From Cercis canadensis (lineage: Eukaryota > Streptophyta > Magnoliopsida > Fabales > Fabaceae), in NCBI GenBank assembly GCA_003255065.1, contig QAOA01004841.1, positions 221,038 to 285,037 of the forward strand: DNA of 64,000 bases. Direction: 5' to 3'. This document shows, piece by piece, positions 32,835 to 44,305 of this stretch. How positions within the stretch are numbered: the stretch's first letter is position 1; every line of letters begins with the position of its first letter. The notes below the pieces were generated by a model. That model did not search any database, was not told the DNA's origin, and saw nothing but the letters and a program-made list of their open reading frames with translations. The position numbers and the translations under genes were made by a program.

Positions 32835-33458
32835 TTGTTCAAGACCATGTGTACCATTCGCAGCCGAGTTTTTGATGTTATTGTAGACAGTGGTAGCTAC
32901 GAAAATATCATTGATAAAGATGATGTGGAGAGTTTGGGGCTAAATGTGGAGAAGCATCCTAATCCCTACTCAATCAGCTGGATTGAGGCTGGTGATAAAA
33001 TCCAGGTAACTAAACGATGCAAGGTACCCTTCTCTATCGGTAAGTATAATGACGAAATTTATTTTGATATGGTAGATATGGATGCCTATCACTTGTTGTT
33101 TGGTAGACCTTGGCAATTTGATGTTGCAGCTCAGCATGATGGAAGGGAGAATACTTATAAGCTACAGAAAGATGGCATAAAGTTTACTTTCTTGCCAATG
33201 AAGGACAGTTCCAAAACCAAAGGTTTTAAAGTGGAGGAGAGGACTTTCCTTACATTGACACAATCTATAGCTGAATTTGACAAGGAGGTGACGGAGACTA
33301 AGGAGATACATGCTCTTATCATGAGGCATGTGTTAGTGTCAGATGAAATGCAGAAAATAGTTGAGTATCCAGAGGCTGTCAAGTCGTTATTAGAAGAGTT
33401 CAGTAATGTGGTACCTACAAAGTTGCCTCTAGGGCTGCCTCCTATGAGAGACATCTAA
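32835..33458 (+). pseudogene. Ty3/gypsy aspartic protease and linker to reverse transcriptase
   Basis: An open piece of 207 codons with the active site VIVDSGSYENII (D-S-G) near residue 14 and the motif DMDAYHLLFGRPWQFD near residue 80, as in gypsy proteases. The end (VVPTKLPLGLPPMRDI) is the normal lead-in to reverse transcriptase; a TAA follows where complete elements read on. Confidence 0.75.
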
Positions 33459-34398
33459 CATCAAATTGACCTGGTTCCTGGAGCCAGTTTGCCTAACTTG
33501 CCACACTACAGGATGAGTCTAAAGGAAGCAAAAATCCTCAGGGAGCAGGTAGAAGATCTGTTGAAGAGAGGATATATTCAAGAGAGTATGAGTCTATGTG
33601 CTGTCCTAGCCTTACTGACCCACAAGAAGGATGGTAGCTGGAGGATATGTGTTGACAGCAGAGCCATCAACAAAATTACAGTAGGGTATAAATTTTCCAT
33701 CCCTAGACTGGACGACATGCTGGATATGTTGCATGGTGCACATATTTTCTCTAAAATTGACCTTCGTAGTGGATACCACTAGCTTCGAATTAGACCTAGA
33801 GATAAGTGAAAGATAACTTTTAAGACAAAAGAGGGGTTATATGAGTGGCTTGTGATGCCATTCGGATTGACAAATGCTCCCAGCACTTTCATGAGGGTTA
33901 TGAATTAGGTAATGAAACCTTTTATTGGCAAATTCGTGGTTGTGTATTTTGACGATATTTTGATATACAGTCAGATAAAAGTAGACCAAATTTCACACTT
34001 GCGAGCTATACTGGAGGTCCTGCAGAAAAACAAGTTGTATGCTAACTTGAAGAAATGTTGTTTCATGATAGACAATCTGTTATTTCTAGGTTATGTGGTT
34101 AGTATAGATGGTATTCTGGTGGATGAAGAAAAGGTCCGAGCTATCAGGGAATGGCCAACTTCTAGAACCATTTTTCAAGTTCGGAGTTTTCATAGGTTGG
34201 CTATATTTTATCGGCTTTTTATCAGAAATTTTAGTAGTATTGCAACACCAATTACTGAGTGTCTGAAGAAAGGGAAATTTCAGTGGGGTGAAGAAGCTGA
34301 CACCAATTTTGCAGTTCTAAGAAGAGCTAAGCACTACTCTTGTATTAGCTTTACCTAATTTTGAGGCCTTATTTGAGGTCGAGTGTGATGTCAATGGT
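33459..34398 (+). pseudogene. Ty3/gypsy reverse transcriptase, broken
   Basis: Two open pieces (33489-33782 and 33912-34358) joined by a stretch with stops (33781-33783, 33808-33810, 33907-33909). Motifs in order: [45 protein letters not shown] and the catalytic [11 protein letters not shown] frameshift near 34330 separates it from RNase H. All core motifs remain readable, so the damage is mostly point mutations. Confidence 0.8.
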
Positions 34399-34760
34399 GT
34401 GGGAATAGGTGTTGTGCTGTCCCAGAGGAAGAGACCAGTGTGCTATTTCAGTGAGAAGCTCAATGATACCAGGCAAAAGTGGTCCACTTATAACAAAGAG
34501 TTCTATGCAATTGTTTGCGCTCTGAAACATTGGGAGCATTATCTCATCAGTAAAGAATTCGTCCTTTACTCTGATCATAGTGCTCTGAAGTATTTAAAAA
34601 GTCAGAAGCGAATGGACAAGGGTATGCATGCTAGGTGGTCTCAGTTTTTGGAGAAGTTCACTTTTAGTCTGAGACACAAGGCAGGTGTGCAGAATAGAGT
34701 GGCTGATGCTTTAAGTTGGCGAGGTGAACTGCTGGTTACCATGAGACAGGAAGTCGTGGG
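34399..34760 (+). pseudogene. Ty3/gypsy RNase H
   Basis: Reads [51 protein letters not shown] and [14 protein letters not shown], the usual RNase H order. It forms one open frame with the integrase N-terminus to 35019. Confidence 0.75.
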
Positions 34761-35815
34761 GTTTGAAACTGTGAAAGACCTGTATACTGCTGATGAAAAT
34801 TTTGGTGGAGTATGGGAGAATTGTATTAATCAGCATGTTGATAGAAAGTTCCATATTCATAAGGGTTATCTCATGAAGGGTAATCAACTTTGTATCCTTA
34901 AAACATCTCTGAAGGAAAATTTAATTCGTGATTTACATGGAGGAGGTCTTGCTAGACACTTGGGGCGTGACAAGACATATGCTACCATTCAGGAGCGTTA
35001 TTATTGGCCTCATATATGAAGGGATGTGATGCATCTAGTACAGAGGTGCTATATGTGCCAAACAGCACAGAGGCAGTCCTAGAATACAGGTTTATACACA
35101 CCACTGCCAATTCTGGATAATATTTAGGAGGATATGTCAATGGATTTCGTTCTTGGGTTGCCTCGAACTCAAAGGAGTGTGGATTCTGTCTTTGTTGTTG
35201 TTGACAAATTTTCTAAAATGTCTCACTTCATTCCTTGCAAGAAAACTGTAAATGCAACTAATGTGGCCAAGGTATTCTTCAAAGAGGTAGTCTGTCTACA
35301 TGGTGTTCCTAAATCCATTACATCTGATAGGGACAGTAAGTTCCTTAGCCATTTTTGGAGAACTTTATAGAAGATGTTTGATTCTACATTAAACTTCAGT
35401 AGCACAGCTCAGCCCTAGACAGATGGACAAATAGAGGTAGTTAACCAGACATTAGGGAACCTAATTAGGAGTATTTGTGGAGATAAGCCAAAACAGTGGG
35501 ATGCTGTCTTACCTCAAGCTGAATTTGCTTACAATAATATTGTCCATAGTGCTTTAGGTAGGACTCCATTTTCTGTGGTCTATACTAAGGCACCCCAGCA
35601 TGCTGTTGATCTAGTTAACTTGCCTAAAGTCCATGCAGCTGCAGTAAACTTAGCCAATCAGTGGCAGAATATTTAGGAGGAGGTCAAGTGTAAGCTAGAA
35701 CAAGTCAATGCTAGATATAAGAAGGCTGCAGATCAACACCGTAGACAACAGACCTTTAAGGTTGGTGATGGTGTTTTTGAGGAAGGAGAGGTTTCCAGTG
35801 GGTACGTATAGTGAG
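34761..35815 (+). pseudogene. Ty3/gypsy integrase, broken
   Basis: The zinc-binding start is present ([16 protein letters not shown], later RCYMCQTAQ), then the catalytic core: SMDFVLGLP (D), SDRDSKFLS (D) and [12 protein letters not shown] (E), so the D-D-E triad is still there. Stops at 35017, 35080, 35125, 35368 and elsewhere break it. The C-terminal part with KVGDGVF ends near 35808 after a frameshift; the end segment INDNAYIVGLSD lies in another frame near 35860. Confidence 0.75.
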
Positions 35816-36001
35816 TTGCAGCCCAAGAAATATAGGCCATACCAAGTTCTGTAGAAGATTAATGATAATGCTTACATCGTGGGCTTATCGGATGCTTTAG
35901 GGATTTTCAAAACATTTAATGTGGCGGATCTGTACCCTTACTACTCTTATGAGATTTCTATGTATCCGGATGATACAGTGAACTCGAGGGCGAGTTTTTC
36001 T

Positions 36002-36015
36002 TAAGTGGAGGGGAC
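36002..36015 (+). promoter_or_regulatory. Polypurine tract of Ty3/gypsy element
   Basis: TAAGTGGAGGGGAC directly precedes the LTR start TGACGTGG. Confidence 0.65.
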
Positions 36016-36463
36016 TGACGTGGACCGGGTCGTAAGAGATTTCATGGATCGGGCAGAGCATAATAAGACCCAGGAAAAAAAAAAAAAAAAAAAAAAAANA
36101 AAAAAAAAAAGGCCCTAATTGACATGTTTTAGTAATAAGAGCATAACTTTCAGCTCAGGTGGAGTTAAAGGCCCATGACCTGCCGTTTTGAAGCTCGTTC
36201 AGAGGCCCACATCCTTTAATTAGGTTAAGCCTAGTTGAGGCCATTTTCAGGCCCAAATCACTCAGAAACGTCTATTTTGAGCTATTTTGTAGTTTGCTGA
36301 TTTCTTTTGTAATGTTTTAGGGTTTCCTTTTAGTATTTAAGGTTTATGTTTCATTGTGGCCATATTCAGAATATTATTCAGTTTCTTTTGAGATTATACA
36401 ATTTGTTCTTGAGGTTCCTTTGATTGTGTTTGAAGTTCTTTTCTTTGCTTTCTCGCTGCATCA
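36016..36463 (+). repeat. 3' LTR of Ty3/gypsy element
   Basis: Starts TGACGTGGACCGGG, ends TTTGCTTTCTCGCTGCATCA; the end matches the 22-bp 5' LTR remnant at 31471. About 448 bp. Contains a poly-A run with an n at 36099. Confidence 0.75.
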
Positions 36464-37489
36464 CTTATGCGAAGCAATGGATTCTTGGCGATGTGTAGCC
36501 TGTGTGGAGCAAGCCAAAACTGGCTTCGTGACTACTGGGACAGCAGCCATTGTCCATGGGAATGCAAGCTCATCAAGAACCTAGCTCAGTTTCTTTGTGA
36601 CTATAAAGCTAGAGAGAGAATAAGAAGAAAGATGCAGGGAGAGAGAAGAGAGAAACAATGAGAGCTACAAACCCAAAACGCTGTGTTTTTTTTTTTTTTC
36701 CTTTCCTCACACCTCTAAACGGTGGCGTTTGGCTGATTAAAAAAAAAAGGGTTAAAACAATGCCGTTTTGAGCCAATCCAATCCAAACATGCCACATCAC
36801 ACATATCACCTCAGCATTTAACGTGCTACATGGAATTTTTTATCAAACCTCACTAACTGACCATGACAAATGACTAAATTGACAGTCGAATCATAAATTA
36901 AAAAATTAAAGTGACATAAAAAAATAGGAATTAAGATAGACTAAATTTATTAAGCTAAACTAAGATCGAAGAGTTACAATTAGAAGAGATTGATCATTTA
37001 AATTGTAATTTTATGATGATATATTTTATATATTATATAATATATTATTTAAAAATACTATTTTAATAAATAATTGGGTTGGGTTAAATTAATTTACTAC
37101 TTTTGCTAACATGAACCCAACCCAACCCAATATTTATTAAAAAATTTCAACCCATATAAAAATTTAAACGAAACTAATCCATCAATTTTGTTTGGGTTGC
37201 TCGGTTTAGTCGAGTTGGTTTAGGCTTTGAACAGCACTACCCCAACCATTGACTGAACCTCCGCCCTAGGCAAACAGAATATAATTAAGCTTAAGTATAA
37301 GCTATAGCCAGTATACACATCCAGAAAAAGAATTCAATAACCATCAAGTTAATTACACAGGCAATGTTTCAATAGCTAGCTAGGCTGGGAAGCCAATCTT
37401 CAGGGGCTCTGTTGAACCCGTTTTTCCTCTAACTTTAGAATCATCTCCAGCTTATTTATTAGTATTTTAGAATGTTAAGAGAATGGAAA
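36464..37489. other. Intergenic DNA without recognised gene
   Basis: Open frames at 36354-36584 and 36467-36661 show no domain I recognise. 36780-37260 is AT-rich; CCCAACCCAACCCAA at 37114-37130 faces GGGTTGGGTT at 37077-37086 as a small inverted pair. Nothing more supported. Confidence 0.4.
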
Positions 37490-37740
37490 TCTTTGGATGT
37501 AAGTGTTCGCCAGCAGATCAGGCTTTTGCCAAATATAGCTTTCAGAGAATGGAAATCTAGTGATCATGAACAGACTTGCAAAGATATATGATGTGAGGCT
37601 AGGAATGTCCCATTTCTTGGAGATCAAGAACACTTGATCCAAAATAATTTTGTTCAATCTAAGTCCATTTTGTAACATTGGTTGACGTTCCATATGGCCC
37701 TTCAAAAGTAAGAGGATAGATTGAAGTCTCGTGGGAATAC
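37490..37740 (-). pseudogene. Glutamate receptor-like gene, last-exon remnant
   Basis: On the minus strand it begins after the acceptor TTTTCTAG and aligns with the last exon of the gene at 49705-52653: GTATTCCC in place of GCATTCCC, AGGGCCATAT for AGAGCCATAT, then CCTAGCCTCAC and CTGTTCATGATCACT and CTCTGAAAG. In the parental frame there are several stops (for example a TGA right after SSYF), so it is dead. In the other frame it still encodes the fourth membrane segment as SLFMITRF. It shows that a second copy of the receptor gene once stood here. Upstream exons were not found. Confidence 0.75.
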
Positions 37741-38159
37741 CTAGAAAATTTTGCATGCATGGAGGCATACAAAATTGATGTTAAAACTTCTTGATGAAAT
37801 ATCAAGCAATATATGCTACAGAAATTTTAGTTTCTTCCCCTCAAATAAACAAAATAGTTTCTGATATATTTTAAAACTTTTAACATAGAATTATTTTATG
37901 TTAAGGATTTATATTTATTTACTTTTAAAGTAGTTAAATAAAAATATATACTTTTTGAATGTTTATAAATGTATTAAAATTTTAAAAATAAATATAAGGA
38001 GTAATCAAATTTTATTTGTAAAAGGAAATATTGTTTCTGAAAGCTCCATCCTAGACGCCAAAGATGTTCATCATATAAAATTTTCAAGGTTTGGGCTCAA
38101 ATCTATGAGCTACAATGTAAACACGAAGTCAAACACGTTAAATTAAACAAAAGTATAAT
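37741..38159. other. Intergenic AT-rich DNA
   Basis: No gene seen. Its right limit is the left arm of the inverted-repeat element. Confidence 0.4.
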
Positions 38160-38425
38160 TATGTTATGTGTCTCTATAATTTTTGTAAACATTTAAGTAA
38201 ATCTTTATAATTTGATTTTGTCTAAATTTGTTCTTATACTTTTAATTTTATATCAAATTCCTACCGTCAATCTTAATTATAACACCGTTAATGAGTTGCT
38301 GGCAGGTCAAACGGTGTGCATATTTGGCAAAAATTGAAACCCAATCAGCATCCTATTAACAACACACGTGACTTGCAAAATAGAAGTCGTGACTAAACTG
38401 AGTCTTCTTCCTCTGGTTCGGTCTT
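38160..38425 (+). repeat. Left inverted arm
   Basis: About 260 bp; partner of the right arm (see the element entry). Confidence 0.7.
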
Positions 38426-38974
38426 CTTCCACTTCCCTACACTGACACCAATTACAGACCAAAACTCTATCAAAGCTTCAAAATAGAACACCAAAGCATC
38501 ATCGGAAAATGCATGCTAGAGGACTTTGGGGTTGTAAATTTCACACATCTGTCTGGGTTCTTGTTGTTGATCATAGATGCACTATAGGCTAGCTGGGAAA
38601 CTGCTGTTTGGCTGCGAGAAAAAGAGCGATAAATGCTTGCTTTTCGTGAATCAATGTGAGAGAAAGAGTGTGACAGCGAGAGAGAGCAACAGTACGGCGA
38701 CGATAGTTTTGCAAGAAACAAAATCCCTCTCTACAATAAAGATGCAAACATTGACGGATGAATCCAATGGAAGAAAACTTTCATTGTATTTTTTTTAAAA
38801 AAAAAAAGAATAGGGAATTGACAATGACTAAGGGCAAAGAAGCAGGGAACGGAAAACCTATTACCGCCCACTGCAATTTTGAAAAGCTTCCATGGAAACG
38901 ACATTTATTTTCGACCCTCTAATTATAAAGAGTGTGCGTGCTAATGTGCAGGTGAAGCGGTTTTATATCACCTC
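38426..38974. other. Centre of the inverted-repeat element
   Basis: Overlapping open frames on both strands (38470-38721 minus, 38577-38798 plus) without a recognised domain. It might hold a captured gene piece but I cannot name it. Confidence 0.35.
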
Positions 38975-39129
38975 AAAATTCATATGGCCTTATAAAGTGG
39001 AAGACAACTCAGTTTTGGTTTTTCTTTTGGCCATGCTGATTGGACTTTATTTTGTGCATACTAGGATATCATTTTTGCTAAATATGCACACCATTTAACA
39101 CGTCAACAACTAATTAATGGTGTTATAAC

Positions 39130-39403
39130 TAAAAGGTTAAAGAATTCCACACTTTTCCATTTACACTGTGCAGCATTTAAATATACAACCACGGTAACAA
39201 ACTTGTGGTGGAGATCCTAAAATATAGACAGATTTGAAAGTGTTTCCTGAGTCTACGGTACTGCTATTCTGAAAAAGGATAACCTACTTATCTGTACAAC
39301 TGATTTTAAAATATAAAAAATGAGGACCACGTGCTGTTACGTTATCTGTATAACTAATTTAAAATTAGAGAAACTGAGGTAATGTTTCCTATGACTTCTG
39401 ATA
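39130..39403 (-). repeat. Copia 3' LTR (plus-strand left)
   Basis: Begins TAAAAGGTTAAAGAATTCC, ends CTATGACTTCTGATA; partner of 48362-48635. Confidence 0.9.
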
Positions 39404-39415
39404 TGCCCCCTCAAG
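39404..39415 (-). promoter_or_regulatory. Polypurine tract of copia element
   Basis: Minus strand CTTGAGGGGGCA next to the LTR. Confidence 0.75.
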
Positions 39416-39542
39416 ATGGAGCTCGAGATAGAAGTCCAATCTTGTATTTGAGATCAAGAAAACGGGAACGTGGAAGAGGCTTGGTGAGTGCATCTGCAAG
39501 TTGGTCTGCAGACGATACATGAGCAACACGAAGGATACCATT

Positions 39543-40088
39543 CTAGACTTGGTCCCTGATGAAATGAAAATCGATTGCAACATGTTTCATCCTGGAATGA
39601 AACACTGGATTGGCACAGAGTTGTGTAGCACCAACATTATCACAGTATAAGACGGGACAACAAGGTAGTTGAACACCAAGATCAGTTAGGAGATAACACA
39701 ACCAGTTGAGTTCAGCTGCTGCATTAGCTACTAACCTGTATTCAGCTTCAGTCGAGGATCTAGCAACTGTTTTCTGCTTCTTAAAACTCCAGGAGACTGG
39801 ATTGCGACCAAGATAGATGACATAAGCACTTGTTGATGAAAAATCATCCTTGTCACCTGCCCAGTTTGCGTCCGAATAACCATGTAGACTCAATAGGGAC
39901 TGGCACTCTACTTCTGAATAGGCATGTAGATGTAATGGTGACTGGCGATGTATTTGGAGACCTTCATTAATAGTTTCACACAAATAACGTAAGAGACGTT
40001 TGACAAAGTTCCAATGGTCGTTGGTTGGGGAGTGCATGTATTGGGAGAGCTTGTTAACAGCAAATGCAATGTCTGGCTTTGTAATCAA
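39543..40088 (-). pseudogene. Copia RNase H
   Basis: The open frame reads LSQYMHSPTNDHW, LHGYSDANWAGD, RNPVSWSFKKQKTVARSSTE, AEYRLVANAAAELNWL and NPVFHSRMKHVAIDFHFIRD, the standard copia RNase H. Ahead of the YSDANWAGD motif it contains an in-frame tandem duplication of 42 bp (around 39874-39946): LHLHAYSEVECQSLLSLHGY. It continues from the reverse transcriptase part at 40263. Confidence 0.8.
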
Positions 40089-40262
40089 GAGATATTGAAG
40101 GCTACCAACAACTGTTCTATACTATGTGGGGTCGGTCAAAGGTGAGCCCGATTTTAACAAAGGTGGGCTAGTTGGAATTGGAGTGAGTACTGGTTTGGCC
40201 CCAGTCATATGAGTGCGAGCAAGAATATCTAGAATGTAGCGCCTTTGAGAAAGTAAAAGACC

Positions 40263-40469
40263 TTACTTATTTGGGACTACCTCTACACCCAAAAAATAAG
40301 ATAGCTGGCCAAGATCCTTAATTGAAAACCGATGAGCAAGAATATCAACAAAGGTGTTAATCATTTTAGTGTTGTCACCAGTGATTATTAAGTCATCCAC
40401 ATATACGAGTATATACATAGTATGACTAGCAGTAGTGAAAACAAATAATGATGTATCTGCATGAGAATT
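40263..40469 (-). pseudogene. Copia reverse transcriptase, second part
   Basis: Reads [20 protein letters not shown], the catalytic [12 protein letters not shown] and [19 protein letters not shown]. The first part lies at 45174-45776; the two were separated by CACTA 2, whose 3-bp target copy is at the joint (LLHSGFKN | SHADTSLF). Confidence 0.85.
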
Positions 40470-40715
40470 CACTACAAGAAAAAGACAGTTTTCTAACGGA
40501 AAATTCCAATGGAAAAAAATACCGTTGGAATTTTCTAAAAATTCTAACGAAAATTCCAACGGAACAAATTTTGTTAAAATTCCAACGGTAATTCCAACGG
40601 AATTACATTACCGTTAGAATTTTCCGTCAGAATTACCGTTGGAAATGTCTAATTTTTTTTTTTGAAGAATTCTAACGGAATATGCCGTTAGAATTTTTTC
40701 CAATTTTTTTTTTAA
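40470..40715 (+). repeat. CACTA 2 left terminus and subterminal repeats
   Basis: Terminus followed by many TTCCAACGG/CCGTTGGAATT and CTAACGG/CCGTTAG variants. Confidence 0.85.
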
Positions 40716-40783
40716 ATTTCTTCGAAGTTACCATCCCTAACTCTGCTTCAAATTCAAGTTGTCTTTTTTTATTTCTCTGTCCC

Positions 40784-40792
40784 TATATAAAA
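40784..40792 (+). promoter_or_regulatory. TATA box in captured exportin-1 upstream DNA
   Basis: TATATAAAA, followed by a C/T-rich 5' untranslated stretch (40800-40940) and the exportin-1 ATG at 41003. The piece therefore includes the core promoter. Whether it is active is unknown. Confidence 0.55.
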
Positions 40793-41002
40793 GTCTAAAC
40801 CTCCTCTCCCTCGCTCCCTCGCTTTCTCAAACCAAATCCCTCTAGAATCTCTCGCGCTCTTAATTCTCCTCTTCTCTTCTAAATCTAGAATCACTGTTTT
40901 TTTTTTTTCTTTTTCCTTCTCTTCTATGGTTTTTGGTGGCCGTACAGATTCTAGGGTTTATCAGTGTGTGAGTCCCCTGTGGTGGGTGGGTGATTCTTCA
41001 CT

Positions 41003-41101
41003 ATGGCGGCCGAGAAGCTTAGAGATTTGAGCCAGCTGATTGATGTGCCCTTGCTCGATGCCACTGTCGCTGCCTTCTATGGCACCGGATCTAAGGAAGA
41101 G
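41003..41101 (+). pseudogene. XPO1: Exportin-1 first exon, captured by CACTA 2
   Basis: ATG at 41003, coding MAAEKLRDLSQLIDV, then PLLDATVAAFYGTGSKEE, the N-terminus of plant exportin-1/CRM1, the nuclear export receptor for proteins with leucine-rich signals. The exon ends at AAGGAAGAG followed by GTCAAG, a plausible donor at the position where the plant gene has its first intron. The next exportin exon (with the importin-beta N-terminal region) is not present. The start codon, 5' untranslated region and TATA box are kept, so a chimeric transcript could start here. Residues are very close to the family, so the capture is recent or was selected. Confidence 0.85.
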
Positions 41102-44100
41102 GTCAAGGGATCTTTTCGTTTTACTTTCTCCTTAATTTCATTTTGCCTAACTGGGAAGGGCGGGAATGGAGGGCAATTGGAATACTGGTTCAGTGTTTTT
41201 TCAGTTTGAGTTAGTGTAGTGGATTGTTATTCAGTATGGTTGTGGAGAGTTTTAGTCCTTCCTTTTTGTTTGGTATCCGAGAATGTGTGAGATAGTGAAA
41301 GGATATGAAACTGATAATGTTAGGGTTTAATACTTGTAAGCTTGTACTTTTCTGGGTTTTTCATTGGGCGGGTTGTTGTATGTGGGCATTGGTTCACCAT
41401 AAATAAACTGTTAATAGAGTTTTTTTTTTTTTTGAAGTAATTGTTTTGACTGTTGGTGTTTGTACTTTGGCTGGGATAGTATTTATTCCGAGGCTCTAAG
41501 TTAGTTTACTAACAAAATTTGGGAAACAAAGTTGGGGGTTTCTCTATAAAGTCTAATTTTTAATTAGCTGATAAAGTCTAAGCGGCATTCCTAAAATTGT
41601 TTATACTCGTTTGAATTGATTAGATAATTAAGTTTTCTCAGTTATATTGCATATGTAAATTGAGATATAGTCTGCCCAGCTTGTTATCCTAACACTCCTA
41701 ACTGCTGCGATTTTGAACTTTCAAATTATTGAATGAACTCATTTGGCTACAACTTGAATGAACTCATTATAGTCTGCCCAGCTTGTTCTGAATGTTCATC
41801 TGATGATGACATGAAAAAGCCCCAGGCTACATTTTCTGCATCACCAGCAGCTGATGTCAAGGTGAGATCACTTGTATCCAGTCCCAAATAATTTTGGATT
41901 CACCTTTTGCCAAATTATAATATTCAAGTCTCCCTATCACATATATATAATTAGATAGAAGATATCTAATATGTGAACTTGCCAGTTCACCCTTCTAATT
42001 CCGTCAAGAGTAAAATTATTTGCATATTAGTTTAGCTATGCAAGGCCTGAAACTTCCAGCCCAGCAGAGGTGGAGGGGGAAGGGGAACTAATTGTTGTGG
42101 AGAGCATGAGTGGTTTAACATTTGGAGATTAATGTGAAAAGAAAAAATTTTAAATAAATGTACACATTAGTGTAGCTAGTCCTGAAATCGGTAATGGATT
42201 GCAAATAGTCTTTCTAATTGGTTAGGATGGCAGATTGCTTCTTGATCAGAAAGTGAAAAGTTCAAGTCGTTTTGGTTATTTCAGGATATATATAATTGCA
42301 AAGACAAATATAAGTGTTCAATCTATTCACATTAAAATTTACCAGATATACACTCTACTTTGTATATGCTAATCAGATTATGCATTGACACGTGTTTGTT
42401 TAGTCTCGATGCAAACTTAGTTTGATCAATTCATTCATTTTTCTGATGGTTTTCATTGATCTGGACACTTTAAGCATTATTTATTTTAATTGAATATGGG
42501 TTGCAAGGTGTAAATAGCTAAGGCTATGGGATAGTTAGAAGTAAATTAAAGATGGGATGCCTATATATGCTTGTCAACTTCAAAATATATTTTCAATATA
42601 AGTTCTAGTAATTTCTTTAACTTTTCTCTTTAACAGTCACAAGTACCTTTTGTTATTAAATTTGAATATGGATGTATTGATGGCTGCCAAAGATCTTGAT
42701 ATAAGAATGATGCTTATTCCTACAAGCTTTTGACTTATTTATATTTGTTATGTTTAACATACTGATCTGCAGACTTTATTCCTATGTGTTCCATAATCTA
42801 AAGCTCTCATCTGCCAGTTCTTGATGTGAAGGACTCCACTTTTAAATGCTTTGCATATTGTTATGAAACAGAGTTGATTTAAATTTAATATAATTGCTTT
42901 TACTGACTGTTATGCCTTTTCCCCCAGTTTTCTTGCATATAAGCTTTCTTTGAGCTGACTTTTCGAGTGCTAGTAACTTTTACAGTTACTTCTATATCCT
43001 TTGTATGTGAGAATGTGCCTTAGAATCAGGTGACATGCATGGAGAAGTTCTATATTCCCTTATTTAAGGATTGAAATAACAAGACATGTTATGTAACACT
43101 TCCAGTGAGATAATATTGGAATTCTTGCATCATTACANACAAGCTTTTGACTTATTTATATTTGTTATGTTTAACATACTGATCTGCATACTTTATTCCT
43201 ATGTGTTCCATAATCTAAAGCTCTCATCTGCCAGTTCTTGATGTGGAGGACACCACTTTTAAATGCTTTGCATATTGTTATGAAACAGAGTTGATTTAAA
43301 TTTAATATAATTACTTTTACTGACTGTTATGCCTTTTCCCCCAGTTTTCTTGCATATAAGCTTTCTTTGAGCTGACTTTTCGAGTGCTAGTAACTTTTAC
43401 AGTTACTTCTATATCCTTTGTATGTGAGAATGTGCCTTAGAATCAGGTGACATGCATGGAGAAGTTCTATATTCCCTTATTTAAGGATTGAAATAACAAG
43501 ACATGTTATGTAACACTTCCAGTGAGATAATATTGGAATTCTTGCATCATTACAGCTATTTTGCATTTACTTTTTTCGTATTTCTTTGGGAGGGGGACTG
43601 CAAATAGTTGGTTGTGCACACATATGTTAGATTGTGTTCTTGCAATATGATGCAATACTTCACAAGAGAGCGATGCATTTCTTAATAGATTTAGAAACTT
43701 GTTGAACTCAATATTGACCTTTTTTTTTTTTTTTTGCCATTACTAACTAGATTTCACAGTTTTTCATCAATTCAAGCTTTTGGAGTGATTAATTTCCCAA
43801 TATGTTAGTGTAACTGAATATCACTGCAATTATATCATAAAAATTCAAATATGCTTGTGTCCAGTGTCAAATGGTAGAAGCGCATATTTGTCCCATTATC
43901 CATATTTTCATCTTGGTGTTTCATTTACTATGTTTCTGTGTATGCTTTGTCAGTCTACTGAGTAGCATGTGTCTTTAAATAGTTCTTTCCCAATAATAGA
44001 ATAAAACCCCCTTTGTATAACCGATTGCTTATTGTTTATATTTCAAAATAGAGTGAGGCCTTGCTTGGTCCCTAGTGATTGCAGATTAAATAAATGGTAT

Positions 44101-44305
44101 GTTATTCAATGTTGGTGGGTATGAGAGAGAGCATCTAGTCTAGTTTGGTATTAGCCTTGCAGCAGAGACCCTACTAGATTTTCTTTCACCAAGAAAGAAA
44201 AGCCATAAGATGTTGTTTTGCACTATGCTCTAATGCAATTATTCTGCTATCTTCATTACATACCATAATGAATCCAGATAATAAGCTGATGTATGATTCT
44301 AGTTT
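41102..44305 (+). other. Intron-like DNA of CACTA 2
   Basis: T-rich, mostly without coding signal. At its start it is probably exportin-1 intron 1. One exon-like piece at 41782-41859, between CTGCCCAG and GTGAGATC, reads CSECSSDDDMKKPQATFSAS in one frame; source unknown. 42722-43553 contains the duplication around the n at 43138. Confidence 0.45.
42722..43553 (+). repeat. Direct duplication across an n (probable assembly artefact)
   Basis: 42722-43137 and 43139-43553 are nearly identical (ACAAGCTTTTGACTTATTTA to CTTGCATCATTACA) with only the n at 43138 between them. Confidence 0.8.

Larger units (their letters stand above)
31471..36463 (+). mobile_element. Ty3/gypsy element with full pol order, 5' LTR lost
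   Basis: Only the last 22 bp of the 5' LTR (31471-31492, TTGCTTTCTTGTTGCGTCA) remain next to the CACTA 1 end; they match the end of the 3' LTR (36016-36463). The internal part has primer site, gag, zinc knuckle, protease, reverse transcriptase, RNase H, integrase and polypurine tract in the normal Ty3/gypsy order. Numerous in-frame stops and some frameshifts make it non-autonomous. I see no clear chromodomain. Confidence 0.85.

Noticed and set aside
36354-36661. Two overlapping open frames after the gypsy LTR with some cysteines
   Set aside because: No family recognised, no repeat of the pattern elsewhere in the window; kept as intergenic.
41003-41209. An intact exportin-1 gene starting here
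   Set aside because: Only the first exon is present, inside a CACTA element with target duplication; no following exportin exon was found.
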